From Symsagittifera roscoffensis (Eukaryota; Xenacoelomorpha; Acoela; Convolutidae), in contig NC_087066.1 of NCBI RefSeq assembly GCF_963678635.1, positions 68,333,477 to 68,397,476 of the forward strand: a DNA stretch of 64,000 nt. The letters are read 5' to 3'. The notes below the pieces were generated by a model, which saw only the letters and a program-made list of their open reading frames with translations, searched no databases and had not been told where the DNA came from. This document shows, piece after piece, positions 14,701-29,669 of the stretch (its first letter is position 1; each line of letters begins with the position of its first letter). Position numbers and translations under genes: made by a program.

Positions 14701-17700
14701 CTATACTATATTTGAATGCGAGTGACAGCTATGTCCTATGTTTAAGCATGATAATTTTGCATGTTTAACGAAAGAATTTTTCTTGTTTAAGCTATATCAT
14801 AAATTGCAGTCTATCTATACTATATTTAAATGCGAGTGACAGCTATGTCCTATGTTTAAGCATAATAATTTTGCATGTTTATCGAAAGAATTTTTTCATG
14901 TTTAAGCTATATCATAAATTGCAGTCTATACTATTTTATATGCGAGTGACAGCTATGTCCTATGTTTAAGCATAATAATTTTGCATGTTTAACGAAAATT
15001 TTTTTTCATGTTTAAGCTATATCATAAATTGCAGTCTATCTATACTATATTTAAATGCGAGTGACAGCTATGTCCTAAGTTTAAGCATAATAATTTTGCA
15101 TGTTTAACGAAAGAATTTTTTCATGTTTAAGCTATATCATAAATTGCAGTCTATCTATACTATATTTGAATGCGAGTGACAGCTATGTCCTATGTTTAAG
15201 CATGATAATTTTGCATGTTTAACGAAAGAATTTTTCTTGTTTAAGCTATATCATAAATTGCAGTCTATCTATACTATATTTAAATGCGAGTGACAGCTAT
15301 GTACTATGTTTAAGCATAATAATTTTGCATGTTTATCGAAAGAATTGTTTCATGTTTAAGCTATATCATAAATTGCAGTCTATACTATTTTATATGCGAG
15401 TGACAGCTATGTCCTATGTTTAAGTATAATAATTTTGCATGTTTAACGAAAATTTTTTTTCATGTTTAAGCTATATCATAAATTGCAGTCTATCTATACT
15501 ATATTTAAATGCGAGTGACAGCTATGTCCTAAGTTTAAGCATAATAATTTTGCATGTTTAACGAAAGAATTTTTTTCATGTTTAAGCTATATCATAAATT
15601 GCAGTCTATCTATACTATATTTGAATGCGAGTGACAGCTATGTCCTATGTTTAAGCATGATAATTTTGCATGTTTAACGAAAGAATTTTTCTTGTTTAAG
15701 CTATATCATAAATTGCAGTCGTATCTATACTATATTTAAATGCGAGTGACAGCTATGTCCTATGTTTAAGCATAATAAATTTTGCATGTTTATCGAAGAA
15801 TTTTTCATGTTTAAGCTATATCATAAATTGCAGTCTATACTATTTTATATGCGAGTGACAGCTATGTCCTATGTTTAAGCATAATAATTTTGCATGTTTA
15901 ACGAAAATTTTTTTTCATGTTTAAGCTATATCATAAATTGCAGTCTATCTATACTATATTTAAATGCGAGTGACAGCTATGTCCTAAGTTTAAGCATAAT
16001 AATTTTGCATNNNNNNNNNNNNNNNNNNNNNNNNNNNNNNNNNNNNNNNNNNNNNNNNNNNNNNNNNNNNNNNNNNNNNNNNNNNNNNNNNNNNNNNNNN
16101 NNNNNNNNNNNNNNNNNNNNNNNNNNNNNNNNNNNNNNNNNNNNNNNNNNNNNNNNNNNNNNNNNNNNNNNNNNNNNNNNNNNNNNNNNNNNNNNNNNNN
16201 NNNNNNNNNNAATTTTTTCATGTTTAAGCTATATCATAAATTGCAGTCTATCTATACTATATTTGAATGCGAGTGACAGCTATGTCCTATGTTTAAGCAT
16301 GATAATTTTGCATGTTTAACGAAAGAATTTTTCTTGTTTAAGCTATATCATAAATTGCAGTCTATCTATACTATATTTAAATGCGAGTGACAGCTATGTC
16401 CTATGTTTAAGCATAATAATTTTGCATGTTTATCGAAAGAATTTTTTCATGTTTAAGCTATATCATAAATTGCAGTCTATACTATTTTATATGCGAGTGA
16501 CAGCTATGTCCTATGTTTAAGCATAATAATTTTGCATGTTTAACGAAATTTTTTTTTCATGTTTAAGCTATATCATAAATTGCAGTCTATCTATACTATA
16601 TTTAAATGCGAGTGACAGCTATGTCCTAAGTTTAAGCATAATAATTTTGCATGTTTAACGAAAGAATTTTTTCATGTTTAAGCTATATCATAAATTGCAG
16701 TCTATCTATACTATATTTGAATGCGAGTGACAGCTATGTCCTATGTTTAAGCATGATAATTTTGCATGTTTAACGAAAGAATTTTTCTTGTTTAAGCTAT
16801 ATCATAAATTGCAGTCTATCTATACTATATTTAAATGCGAGTGACAGCTATGTCCTATGTTTAAGCATAATAATTTTGCATGTTTATCGAAAGAATTTTT
16901 TCATGTTTAAGCTATATCATAAATTGCAGTCTATACTATTTTATATGCGAGTGACAGCTATGTCCTATGTTTAAGCATAATAATTTTGCATGCTTAACGA
17001 AAATTTTTTTCATGTTTAAGCTATATCATAAATTGCAGTCTATCTATACTATATTTAAATGCGAGTGACAGCTATGTCCTAAGTTTAAGCATAATAATTT
17101 TGCATGTTTAACGAAAGAATTTTTTCATGTTTAAGCTATATCATAAATTGCAGTCTATCTATACTATATTTGAATGCGAGTGACAGCTATGTCCTATGTT
17201 TAAGCATGATAATTTTGCATGTTTAACGAAAGAATTTTTCTTGTTTAAGCTATATCATAAATTGCAGTCTATCTATACTATATTTAAATGCGAGTGACAG
17301 CTATGTCCTATGTTTAAGCATAATAATTTTGCATGTTTATCGAAAGAATTTTTTCATGTTTAAGCTATATCATAAATTGCAGTCTATACTATTTTATATG
17401 CGAGTGACAGCTATGTCCTATGTTTAAGCATAATAATTTTGCATGTTTAACGAAAATTTTTTTTCATGTTTAAGCTATATCATAAATTGCAGTCTATCTA
17501 TACTATATTTAAATGCGAGTGACAGCTATGTCCTAAGTTTAAGCATAATAATTTTGCATGTTTAACGAAAGAATTTTTTCATGTTTAAGCTATATCATAA
17601 ATTGCAGTCTATCTATACTATATTTGAATGCGAGTGACAGCTATGTCCTATGTTTAAGCATGATAATTTTGCATGTTTAACGAAAGAATTTTTCTTGTTT

Positions 17701-20700
17701 AAGCTATATCATAAATTGCAGTCTATCTATACTATATTTAAATGCGAGTGACAGCTATGTCCTATGTTTAAGCATAATAATTTTGCATGTTTATCGAAAG
17801 AATTTTTTCATGTTTAAGCTATATCATAAATTGCAGTCTATACTATTTTATATGCGAGTGACAGCTATGTCCTATGTTTAAGCATAATAATTTTGCATGT
17901 TTAACGAAAATTTTTTTTCATGTTTAAGCTATATCATAAATTGCAGTCTATCTATACTATATTTAAATGCGAGTGACAGCTATGTCCTAAGTTTAAGCAT
18001 AATAATTTTGCATGTTTAACGAAAGAATTTTTTCATGTTTAAGCTATATCATAAATTGCAGTCTATCTATACTATATTTGAATGCGAGTGACAGCTATGT
18101 CCTATGTTTAAGCATGATAATTTTGCATGTTTAACGAAAGAATTTTTCTTGTTTAAGCTATATCATAAATTGCAGTCTATCTATACTATATTTAAATGCG
18201 AGTGACAGCTATGTCCTATGTTTAAGCATAATAATTTTGCATGTTTATCGAAAGAATTTTTTCATGTTTAAGCTATATCATAAATTGCAGTCTATACTAT
18301 TTTATATGCGAGTGACAGCTATGTCCTATGTTTAAGCATAATAATTTTGCATGTTTAACGAAAATTTTTTTTCATGTTTAAGCTATATCATAAATTGCAG
18401 TCTATCTATACTATATTTAAATGCGAGTGACAGCTATGTCCTAAGTTTAAGCATAATAATTTTGCATGTTTAACGAAAGAATTTTTTCATGTTTAAGCTA
18501 TATCATAAATTGCAGTCTATCTATACTATATTTGAATGCGAGTGACAGCTATGTCCTATGTTTAAGCATGATAATTTTGCATGTTTAACGAAAGAATTTT
18601 TCTTGTTTAAGCTATATCATAAATTGCAGTCTATCTATACTATATTTAAATGCGAGTGACAGCTATGTCCTATGTTTAAGCATAATAATTTTGCATGTTT
18701 ATCGAAAGAATTTTTTCATGTTTAAGCTATATCATAAATTGCAGTCTATACTATTTTATATGCGAGTGACAGCTATGTCCTATGTTTAAGCATAATAATT
18801 TTGCATGTTTAACGAAAATTTTTTTTCATGTTTAAGCTATATCATAAATTGCAGTCTATCTATACTATATTTAAATGCGAGTGACAGCTATGTCCTAAGT
18901 TTAAGCATAATAATTTTGCATGTTTAACGAAAGAATTTTTTCATGTTTAAGCTATATCATAAATTGCAGTCTATCTATACTATATTTGAATGCGAGTGAC
19001 AGCTATGTCCTATGTTTAAGCATGATAATTTTGCATGTTTAACGAAAGAATTTTTCTTGTTTAAGCTATATCATAAATTGCAGTCTATCTATACTATATT
19101 TAAATGCGAGTGACAGCTATGTCCTATGTTTAAGCATAATAATTTTGCATGTTTATCGAAAGAATTTTTTCATGTTTAAGCTATATCATAAATTGCAGTC
19201 TATACTATTTTATATGCGAGTGACAGCTATGTCCTATGTTTAAGCATAATAATTTTGCATGTTTAACGAAAATTTTTTTTCATGTTTAAGCTATATCATA
19301 AATTGCAGTCTGTCTATACTATATTTAAATGCGAGTGACAGCTATGTCCTAAGTTTAAGCATAATAATTTTGCATGTTTAACGAAAGAATTTTTTCATGT
19401 TTAAGCTATATCATAAATTGCAGTCTATCTATACTATATTTGAATGCGAGTGACAGCTATGTCCTATGTTTAAGCATGATAATTTTGCATGTTTAACGAA
19501 AGAATTTTTCTTGTTTAAGCTATATCATAAATTGCAGTCTATCTATACTATATTTAAATGCGAGTGACAGCTATGTCCTATGTTTAAGCATAATAATTTT
19601 GCATGTTTATCGAAAGAATTTTTTCATGTTTAAGCTATATCATAAATTGCAGTCTATACTATTTTATATGCGAGTGACAGCTATGTCCTATGTTTAAGCA
19701 TAATAATTTTGCATGTTTAACGAAAATTTTTTTTCATGTTTAAGCTATATCATAAATTGCAGTCTATCTATACTATATTTAAATGCGAGTGACAGCTATG
19801 TCCTAAGTTTAAGCATAATAATTTTGCATGTTTAACGAAAGAATTTTTTCATGTTTAAGCTATATCATAAATTGCAGTCTATCTATACTATATTTGAATG
19901 CGAGTGACAGCTATGTCCTATGTTTAAGCATGATAATTTTGCATGTTTAACGAAAGAATTTTTCTTGTTTAAGCTATATCATAAATTGCAGTCTATCTAT
20001 ACTATATTTAAATGCGAGTGACAGCTATGTCCTATGTTTAAGCATAATAATTTTGCATGTTTATCGAAAGAATTTTTTCATGTTTAAGCTATATCATAAA
20101 TTGCAGTCTATACTATTTTATATGCGAGTGACAGCTATGTCCTATGTTTAAGCATAATAATTTTGCATGTTTAACGAAAATTTTTTTCATGTTTAAGCTA
20201 TATCATAAATTGCAGTCTATCTATACTATATTTAAATGCGAGTGACAGCTATGTCCTAAGTTTAAGCATAATAATTTTGCATGTTTAACGAAAGAATTTT
20301 TTCATGTTTAAGCTATATCATAAATTGCAGTCTATCTATACTATATTTGAATGCGAGTGACAGCTATGTCCTATGTTTAAGCATGATAATTTTGCATGTT
20401 TAACGAAAGAATTTTTCTTGTTTAAGCTATATCATAAATTGCAGTCTATCTATACTATATTTAAATGCGAGTGACAGCTATGTCCTATGTTTAAGCATAA
20501 TAATTTTGCATGTTTATCGAAAGAATTTTTTCATGTTTAAGCTATATCATAAATTGCAGTCTATACTATTTTATATGCGAGTGACAGCTATGTCCTATGT
20601 TTAAGCATAATAATTTTGCATGTTTAACGAAAATTTTTTTTCATGTTTAAGCTATATCATAAATTGCAGTCTATCTATACTATATTTAAATGCGAGTGAC

Positions 20701-23230
20701 AGCTATGTCCTAAGTTTAAGCATAATAATTTTGCATGTTTAACGAAAGAATTTTTTCATGTTTAAGCTATATCATAAATTGCAGTCTATCTATACTATAT
20801 TTGAATGCGAGTGACAGCTATGTCCTATGTTTAAGCATGATAATTTTGCATGTTTAACGAAAGAATTTTTCTTGTTTAAGCTATATCATAAATTGCAGTC
20901 TATCTATACTATATTTAAATGCGAGTGACAGCTATGTCCTATGTTTAAGCATAATAATTTTGCATGTTTATCGAAAGAATTTTTTCATGTTTAAGCTATA
21001 TCATAAATTGCAGTCTATACTATTTTATATGCGAGTGACAGCTATGTCCTATGTTTAAGCATAATAATTTTGCATGTTTAACGAAAATTTTTTTTCATGT
21101 TTAAGCTATATCATAAATTGCAGTCTATCTATACTATATTTAAATGCGAGTGACAGCTATGTCCTAAGTTTAAGCATAATAATTTTGCATGTTTAACGAA
21201 AGAATTTTTTCATGTTTAAGCTATATCATAAATTGCAGTCTATCTATACTATATTTGAATGCGAGTGACAGCTATGTCCTATGTTTAAGCATGATAATTT
21301 TGCATGTTTAACGAAAGAATTTTTCTTGTTTAAGCTATATCATAAATTGCAGTCTATCTATACTATATTTAAATGCGAGTGACAGCTATGTCCTATGTTT
21401 AAGCATAATAATTTTGCATGTTTATCGAAAGAATTTTTTCATGTTTAAGCTATATCATAAATTGCAGTCTATACTATTTTATATGCGAGTGACAGCTATG
21501 TCCTATGTTTAAGCATAATAATTTTGCATGTTTAACGAAAAATTTTTTTCATGTTTAAGCTATATCATAAATTGCAGTCTATCTATACTATATTTAAATG
21601 CGAGTGACAGCTATGTCCTAAGTTTAAGCATAATAATTTTGCATGTTTAACGAAAGAATTTTTTCATGTTTAAGCTATATCATAAATTGCAGTCTATCTA
21701 TACTATATTTGAATGCGAGTGACAGCTATGTCCTATGTTTAAGCATGATAATTTTGCATGTTTAACGAAAGAATTTTTCTTGTTTAAGCTATATCATAAA
21801 TTGCAGTCTATCTATACTATATTTAAATGCGAGTGACAGCTATGTCCTATGTTTAAGCATAATAATTTTGCATGTTTATCGAAAGAATTTTTTCATGTTT
21901 AAGCTATATCATAAATTGCAGTCTATACTATTTTATATGCGAGTGACAGCTATGTCCTATGTTTAAGCATAATAATTTTGCATGTTTAACGAAAATTTTT
22001 TTTCATGTTTAAGCTATATCATAAATTGCAGTCTATCTATACTATATTTAAATGCGAGTGACAGCTATGTCCTAAGTTTAAGCATAATAATTTTGCATGT
22101 TTAACGAAAGAATTTTTTCATGTTTAAGCTATATCATAAATTGCAGTCTATCTATACTATATTTGAATGCGAGTGACAGCTATGTCCTATGTTTAAGGAT
22201 GATAATTTTGCATGTTTAACGAAAGAATTTTTCTTGTTTAAGCTATATCATAAATTGCAGTCTATCTATACTATATTTAAATGCGAGTGACAGCTATGTC
22301 CTATGTTTAAGCATAATAATTTTGCATGTGTATCGAAAGAATTTTTTCATGTTTAAGCTATATCATAAATTGCAGTCTATACTATTTTATATGCGAGTGA
22401 CAGCTATGTCCTATGTTTAAGCATAATAATTTTGCATGTTTAACGAAAATTTTTTTTCATGTTTAAGCTATATCATAAATTGCAGTCTATCTATACTATA
22501 TTTAAATGCGAGTGACAGCTATGTCCTAAGTTTAAGCATAATAATTTTGCATGTTTAACGAAAGAATTTTTTCATGTTTAAGCTATATCATAAATTGCAG
22601 TCTATCTATACTATATTTGAATGCGAGTGACAGCTATGTCCTATGTTTAAGCATGATAATTTTGCATGTTTAACGAAAGAATTTTTCTTGTTTAAGCTAT
22701 ATCATAAATTGCAGTCTATCTATACTATATTTAAATGCGAGTGACAGCTATGTCCTATGTTTAAGCATAATAATTTTGCATGTTTATCGAAAGAATTTTT
22801 TCATGTTTAAGCTATATCATAAATTGCAGTCTATCTATACTATATTTAAATGCGAGTGACAGCTATGTCCTATGTTAAAGCATAATAATTTTGCATGTTT
22901 AACGAAAGAATTTTTTCATGTTTAAGCTATATCATAAATTGCAACTATCTATACTATTTTTAAATGCGAGTGACAGCTATGTCCTATGTTTAAGCATAAT
23001 AATTTTGCATGTTTAACGAAAGAATTTTCTCATGTTTAAGCTATATCATAAATTGCAGTCTATCTATACTATATTTAAATGCGATTGACAGCTATGTCCT
23101 ATGTTTAAGCATAATAATTTTGCATGTTTAACGAAAATTTTTTTTCATGTTTAAGCTATATCATAAATTGCAGTCTATCTATACTATATTTAAATGCGAG
23201 TGACAGCTATGTCCTAAGTTTAAGCATAAT
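11800..23230. repeat. Satellite block with ~454-bp 4-mer repeat, highly homogeneous
   Basis: A four-monomer unit containing, in order, a CCTAAG monomer, a TTTGAATGCG monomer, a monomer with GAATTTTTCTTG, and a shortened ~109-bp monomer (TATACTATTTTATATG) recurs about 24 times. CCTAAG markers lie about 453-455 bp apart from 12348 onward. Copies are almost identical, far more so than in the flanking blocks, which is the pattern expected of the most recently expanded part of an array. The 200-N gap lies inside this block. Confidence 0.85.
16011..16210. other. Assembly gap, 200 N
   Basis: Exactly 200 N lie within the 454-bp repeat block. The flanks are consecutive parts of the same monomer: left flank ends ...TTTTGCAT and right flank starts AATTTTTTCATG, which in neighbouring units are separated by 12 bases. 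The 200 is therefore a placeholder, not a length. Confidence 0.99.
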
Positions 23231-23899
23231 AATTTTGCATGTTTAACGAAAGAATTTTTTCATGTTTAAGCTATATCATAAATTGCAGTCTATCTATACT
23301 ATATTTGAATGCGAGTGACAGCTATGTCCTATGTTTAAGCATGATAATTTTGCATGTTTAACGAAAGAATTTTTCTTGTTTAAGCTATATCATAAATTGC
23401 AGTCTATCTATACTATATTTAAATGCGAGTGACAGCTATGTCCTATGTTTAAGCATAATAATTTTGCATGTTTATCGAAAGAATTTTTTCATGTTTAAGC
23501 TATATCATAAATTGCAGTCTATCTATACTATATTTAAATGCGAGTGACAGCTATGTCCTATGTTAAAGCATAATAATTTTGCATGTTTAACGAAAGAATT
23601 TTTTCATGTTTAAGCTATATCATAAATTGCAACTATCTATACTATTTTTAAATGCGAGTGACAGCTATGTCCTATGTTTAAGCATAATAATTTTGCATGT
23701 TTAACGAAAGAATTTTCTCATGTTTAAGCTATATCATAAATTGCAGTCTATCTATACTATATTTAAATGCGATTGACAGCTATGTCCTATGTTTAAGCAT
23801 AATAATTTTGCATGTTTAACGAAAGAATTTTTTCATGTTTAAGCTATATCATAAATTGCAGTCTATCTATACTATATTTAAATGTGACAGCTATGTCCT

Positions 23900-26800
23900 A
23901 TGTTTAAGCATAATAATTTTGCATGTTCAACCAAAGAATTTTTTCATGTTTAAGCTATATCATAAATTGCAGTCTATCTATACTATATTTAAATGCGAGT
24001 GACAGCTATGTCCTATGTTTAGGCATAATAGTTTTGCATGTTTTACGAAAGAATTTTCTCATGTTTAAGCTATATCATAAATTGCAGTCTATCTATACTA
24101 TATTTAAATGCGAGTGACAGCTATGTCCCATGTTTAAGCATGATAATTTTGCATGTTTAACGAAAGAATTTTTTTATGTTTAAGCTATATCATAAATTGC
24201 AGTCTATCTATACTATTTTTAAATGCGAGTGACAGCTATGTCCTATGTTTAAGCATAATAATTTTGCATGCTTAACGAAAGAATTTTCTCATGTTTAAGC
24301 TATATCATAAATTGCAGTCTATCTATACTATACTTAATTGCGAGTGACATCTATGTCCCATGTTTAAGCATAATAATTTTGCATGTTCAACCAAAGAATT
24401 TTTTCATGTTTAAGCTATATCATAAATTGCAATCTATCTATACTATATTTAAATGCGAGTGACAGCTATGTCCCATGTTTAAGCATAATAATTTTGCATG
24501 TTCAACCAAAGAATTTTGTCATGTTTAAGCCATATCATAAATTGCAGTCTATCTATACTATATTTAAATGCGAGTGACAGCTATGTCCTATGTTTAAGCA
24601 TAATAATTTTGCATGTTTATCGAAAGAATTTTTTCATGTTTAAGCTATATCATAAATTGCAGTCTATCTATACTATATTTAAATGCGAGTGACAGCTATG
24701 TCCTATGTTAAAGCATAATAATTTTGCATGTTTAACGAAAGAATTTTTTCATGTTTAAGCTATATCGTAAATTGCAACTATCTATACTATTTTTAAATGC
24801 GAGTGACAGCTATGTCCTATGTTTAAGCATAATAATTTTGCATGTTTAACGAAAGAATTTTCTCATGTTTAAGCTATATCATAAATTGCAGTCTATCTAT
24901 ACTATATTTAAATGCGATTGACAGCTATGTCCTATGTTTAAGCATAATAATTTTGCATGTTTAACGAAAGAATTTTTTCATGTTTAAGCTATATTATAAA
25001 TTGCAGTCTATCTATACTATATTTAAATGCAAGTGACAGCTATGTCCTATGTTTAAGCATAATAATTTTGCATGTTCAACCAAAGAATTTTTTCATGTTT
25101 AAGCTATATCATAAATTGCAGTCTATCTATACTATATTTAAATGCGAGTGACAGCTATGTCCTATGTTTAGGCATAATAGTTTTGCATGTTTTACGAAAG
25201 AATTTTCTCATGTTTAAGCTATATCATAAATTGCAGTCTATCTATACTATATTTAAATGCGAGTGACAGCTATGTCCCATGTTTAAGCATGATAATTTTG
25301 CATGTTTAACGAAAGAATTTTTTTATGTTTAAGCTATATCATAAATTGCAGTCTATCTATACTATTTTTAAATGCGAGTGACAGCTATGTCCTATGTTTA
25401 AGCATAATAATTTTGCATGTTTAACGAAAGAATTTTCTCATGTTTAAGCTATATCATAAATTGCAGTCTATCTATACTATATTTAAATGCGAGTGACAGC
25501 TATGTCCTATGTTTAAGCATAATAATTTTGCATGTTTAACGAAAGAATTTTTTCATGTTTAAGCTATATCATATATTGCAGTCTATCTATACTTTTTAAA
25601 TGCGAGTGACAGCTATGTCCTATGTTTAAGCATAATAATTTTGCATGTTTAACGAAAGAATTTTCTCATGTTTAAGCTATATCATAAATTGCAGTCTATC
25701 TATACTATATTTAAATGCGAGTGACAGCTATGTCCTATGTTTAGGCATAATAGTTTTGCATGTTTTACGAAAGAATTTTCTCATGTTTAAGCTATATCAT
25801 AAATTGCAGTCTATCTATACTATATTTAAATGCGAGTGACATCTATGTCCCATGTTTAAGCATAATAATTTTGCATGTTCAACCAACGAATTTTTTCATG
25901 TTTAAGCTATATCATAAATTGCAGTCTATCTATACTATATTTAAATGCGAGTGACAGCTATGTCCCATGTTTAAGCATAATAATTTTGCATGTTCAACCA
26001 AAGACTTTTGTCATGTTTAAGCCATATCATAAATTGCAGTCTATCTATATTATATTTAAATGCGAGTGACAGCTATGTCCTATGTTTAAGCATAATAATT
26101 TTGCATGTTTAACGAAAGAATTTTTTCATGTTTAAGCTATATCGTAAATTGCAACTATCTATACTATTTTTAAATGCGAGTGACAGCTATGTCCTATGTT
26201 TAAGCATAATAATTTTGCATGTTTAACGAAAGAATTTTCTCATGTTCAAGCTATATCATAAATTGCAGTCTATCTATACTATATTTAAATGCGATTGACA
26301 GCTATGTCCTATGTTTAAGCATAATAATTTTGCATGTTTAACGAAAGAATTTTTTCATGTTTAAGCTATATCATAAATTGCAGTCTATCTATACTATATT
26401 TAAATGCAAGTGACAGCTATGTCCTATGTTTAAGCATAATAATTTTGCATGTTCAACCAAAGAATTTTTTCATGTTTAAGCTATATCATAAATTGCAGTC
26501 TATCTATACTATATTTAAATGCGAGTGACAGCTATGTCCTATGTTTAGGCATAATAGTTTTGCATGTTTTACGAAAGAATTTTCTCATGTTTAAGCTATA
26601 TCATAAATTGCAGTCTATCTATACTATATTTAAATGCGAGTGACAGCTATGTCCCATGTTTAAGCATGATAATTTTGCATGTTTAACGAAAGAATTTTTT
26701 TATGTTTAAGCTATATCATAAATTGCAGTCTATCTATACTATTTTTAAATGCGAGTGACAGCTATGTCCTATGTTTAAGCATAATAATTTTGCATGTTTA

Positions 26801-28620
26801 ACGAAAGAATTTTCTCATGTTTAAGCTATATCATAAATTGCAGTCTATCTATACTATATTTAAATGCGAGTGACAGCTATGTCCTATGTTTAAGCATAAT
26901 AATTTTGCATGTTTAACGAAAGAATTTTTTCATGTTTAAGCTATATCATATATTGCAGTCTATCTATACTTTTTAAATGCGAGTGACAGCTATGTCCTAT
27001 GTTTAAGCATAATAATTTTGCATGTTTAACGAAAGAATTTTCTCATGTTTAGGCTATATCATAAATTGCAGTCTATCTATACTATATTTAAATGCGAGTG
27101 ACAGCTATGTCCTATGTTTAGGCATAATAGTTTTGCATGTTTTACGAAAGAATTTTCTCATGTTTAAGCTATATCATAAATTGCAGTCTATCTATACTAT
27201 ATTTAAATGCGAGTGACATCTATGTCCCATGTTTAAGCATAATAATTTTGCATGTTCAACCAAAGAATTTTTTCATGTTTAAGCTATATCATAAATTGCA
27301 GTCTATCTATACTATATTTAAATGCGAGTGACATCTATGTCCCATGTTTAAGCATAATAATTTTGCATGTTCAACCAAAGACTTTTGTCATGTTTAAGCC
27401 ATATCATAAACTGCAGTCTATCTATACTATATTTAAATGCGAGTGACAGCTATGTCCTATGTTTAAGCATAATAATTTTGCATGTTTAACGAAAGAATTT
27501 TTTCATGTTTAAGCTATATCATATATTGCAGTCTATCTATACTTTTTAAATGCGAGTGACAGCTATGTCCTATGTTTAAGCATAATAATTTTGCATGTTT
27601 AACGAAAGAATTTTCTCATGTTTAAGCTATATCATAAATTGCAGTCTATCTATACTATATTTAAATGCGATTGACAGCTATGTCCTATGTTTAAGCATAA
27701 TAATTTTGCATGTTTAACGAAAGAATTTTTTCATGTTTAAGCTATATCATAAATTGCAGTCTATCTATACTATATTTAAATGCGAGTGACAGCTATGTCC
27801 TATGTTTAAGCATAATAATTTTGCATGTTCAACCAAAGAATTTTTTCATGTTTAAGCTATATCATAAATTGCAGACTATCTATACTATATTTAAATGCGA
27901 GTGACAGCTATGTCCTATGTTTAGGCATAATAGTTTTGCATGTTTTACGAAAGAATTTTCTCATGTTTAAGCTATATCATAAATTGCAGTCTATCTATAC
28001 TATATTTAAATGCGAGTGACAGCTATGTCCCATGTTTAAGCATAATAATTTTGCATGTTCAACCAAAGAATTTTTTCATGTTTAAGCTATATCATAAATT
28101 GCAGTCTATCTATACTATATTTAAATGCGAGTGACAGCTATGTCCTATGTTTAAGCATGATAATTTTGCATGTTTAACGAAAGAATTTTTTTATGTTTAA
28201 GCTATATCATAAATTGCAGTCTATCTATACTATTTTTAAATGCGAGTGACAGCTATGTCCTATGTTTAAGCATAATAATTTTGCATGTTTAACGAAAGAA
28301 TTTTCTCATGTTTAAGCTATATCATAAATTGCAGTCTATCTATACTATATTTAAATGCGAGTGACATCTATGTCCCATGTTTAAGCATAATAATTTTGCA
28401 TGTTCAACCAAAGAATTTTTTCATGTTTAAGCTATATCATAAATTGCAGTCTATCTATACTATATTTAAATGCGAGTGACAGCTATGTCCCATGTTTAAG
28501 CATAATAATTTTGCATGTTCAACCAAAGAATTTTGTCATGTTTAAGCCATATCATAAATTGCAGTCTATCTATACTATATTTAAATGCGAGTGACAGCTA
28601 TGTCCTATGTTTAAGCATAA
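23900..28620. repeat. Satellite block with ~1377-bp 12-mer repeat
   Basis: Marker monomers recur 1376-1377 bp apart: 24957/26334/27710, 25072/26449/27825, 25645/27022 and 25760/27137. The unit mixes TTTTACGAAAG, GTTCAACC and AAGCCATATC variants. Confidence 0.75.
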
Positions 28621-29669
28621 TAATTTTGCATGTTTAACGAAAGAATTTTTTCATGTTTAAGCTATATCATATATTGCAGTCTATCTATACTATTTTTAAA
28701 TGCGAGTGACAGCTATGTCCTATGTTTAAGCATAATAAATTTGCATGTTTAACGAAAGAATTTTTTCATGTTTAAGCTATATCATAAATTGCAGTCTATC
28801 TATACTATGTTTAAATGCGAGTGACAGCTATGTCCTATGTTAAAGCATAATAATTTTGCATGTTTAACGAAAGAATTTTTTCATGTTTAAGCTCTATCAT
28901 AAATTGCAGTCTATCTATACTATATTTAAATGCGAGTGACAGCTATGTCCTATGTTTAAGCATAATAATTTTGCATGTTTAACGAAAGAATTTTTTCATG
29001 TTTAAGCTACATCGTAAATTGCAGTCTATCTATACTATATTTAAATGCGAGTGACAGCTATGTCCTATGTTTAAGCATAATAATTTTGCATGTTTAACGA
29101 AAGAATTTTTTCATGTTTAAGCTATATCATAAATTGCAGTCTATCTTTACTATATTTAAATGCGAGTTATAGCTATGTCCTATGTTTAAGCATGATAATT
29201 TTGCATGTTTAACGAAAGAATTTTTTTATGTTTAAGCTATATCATAAATTGCAGTCTATCTATACTATTTTTAAATGCGAGTGACAGCTATGTCTTATGT
29301 TTAAGCATAATAATTTTGCATGTTTAACGAAAGAATTTTCTCATGTTTAAGCTATATCATAAATTGCAGTCTATCTATACTATATTTAAATGCGAGTGAC
29401 ATCTATGTCCCATGTTTAAGCATAATAATTTTGCATGTTCAACCAAAGAATTTTTTCATGTTTAAGCTATATCATAAATTGCAGTCTATCTATACTATAT
29501 TTAAATGCGAGTGACAGCTATGTCCCATGTTTAAGCATAAAAATTTTGCATGTTCAACCAAAGAATTTTTTGTCATGTTTAAGCCATATCATAAATTGCA
29601 GTCTATCTATACTATATTTAAATGCGAGTGACAGCTATGTCCTATGTTTAAGCATAATAATTTTGCATG

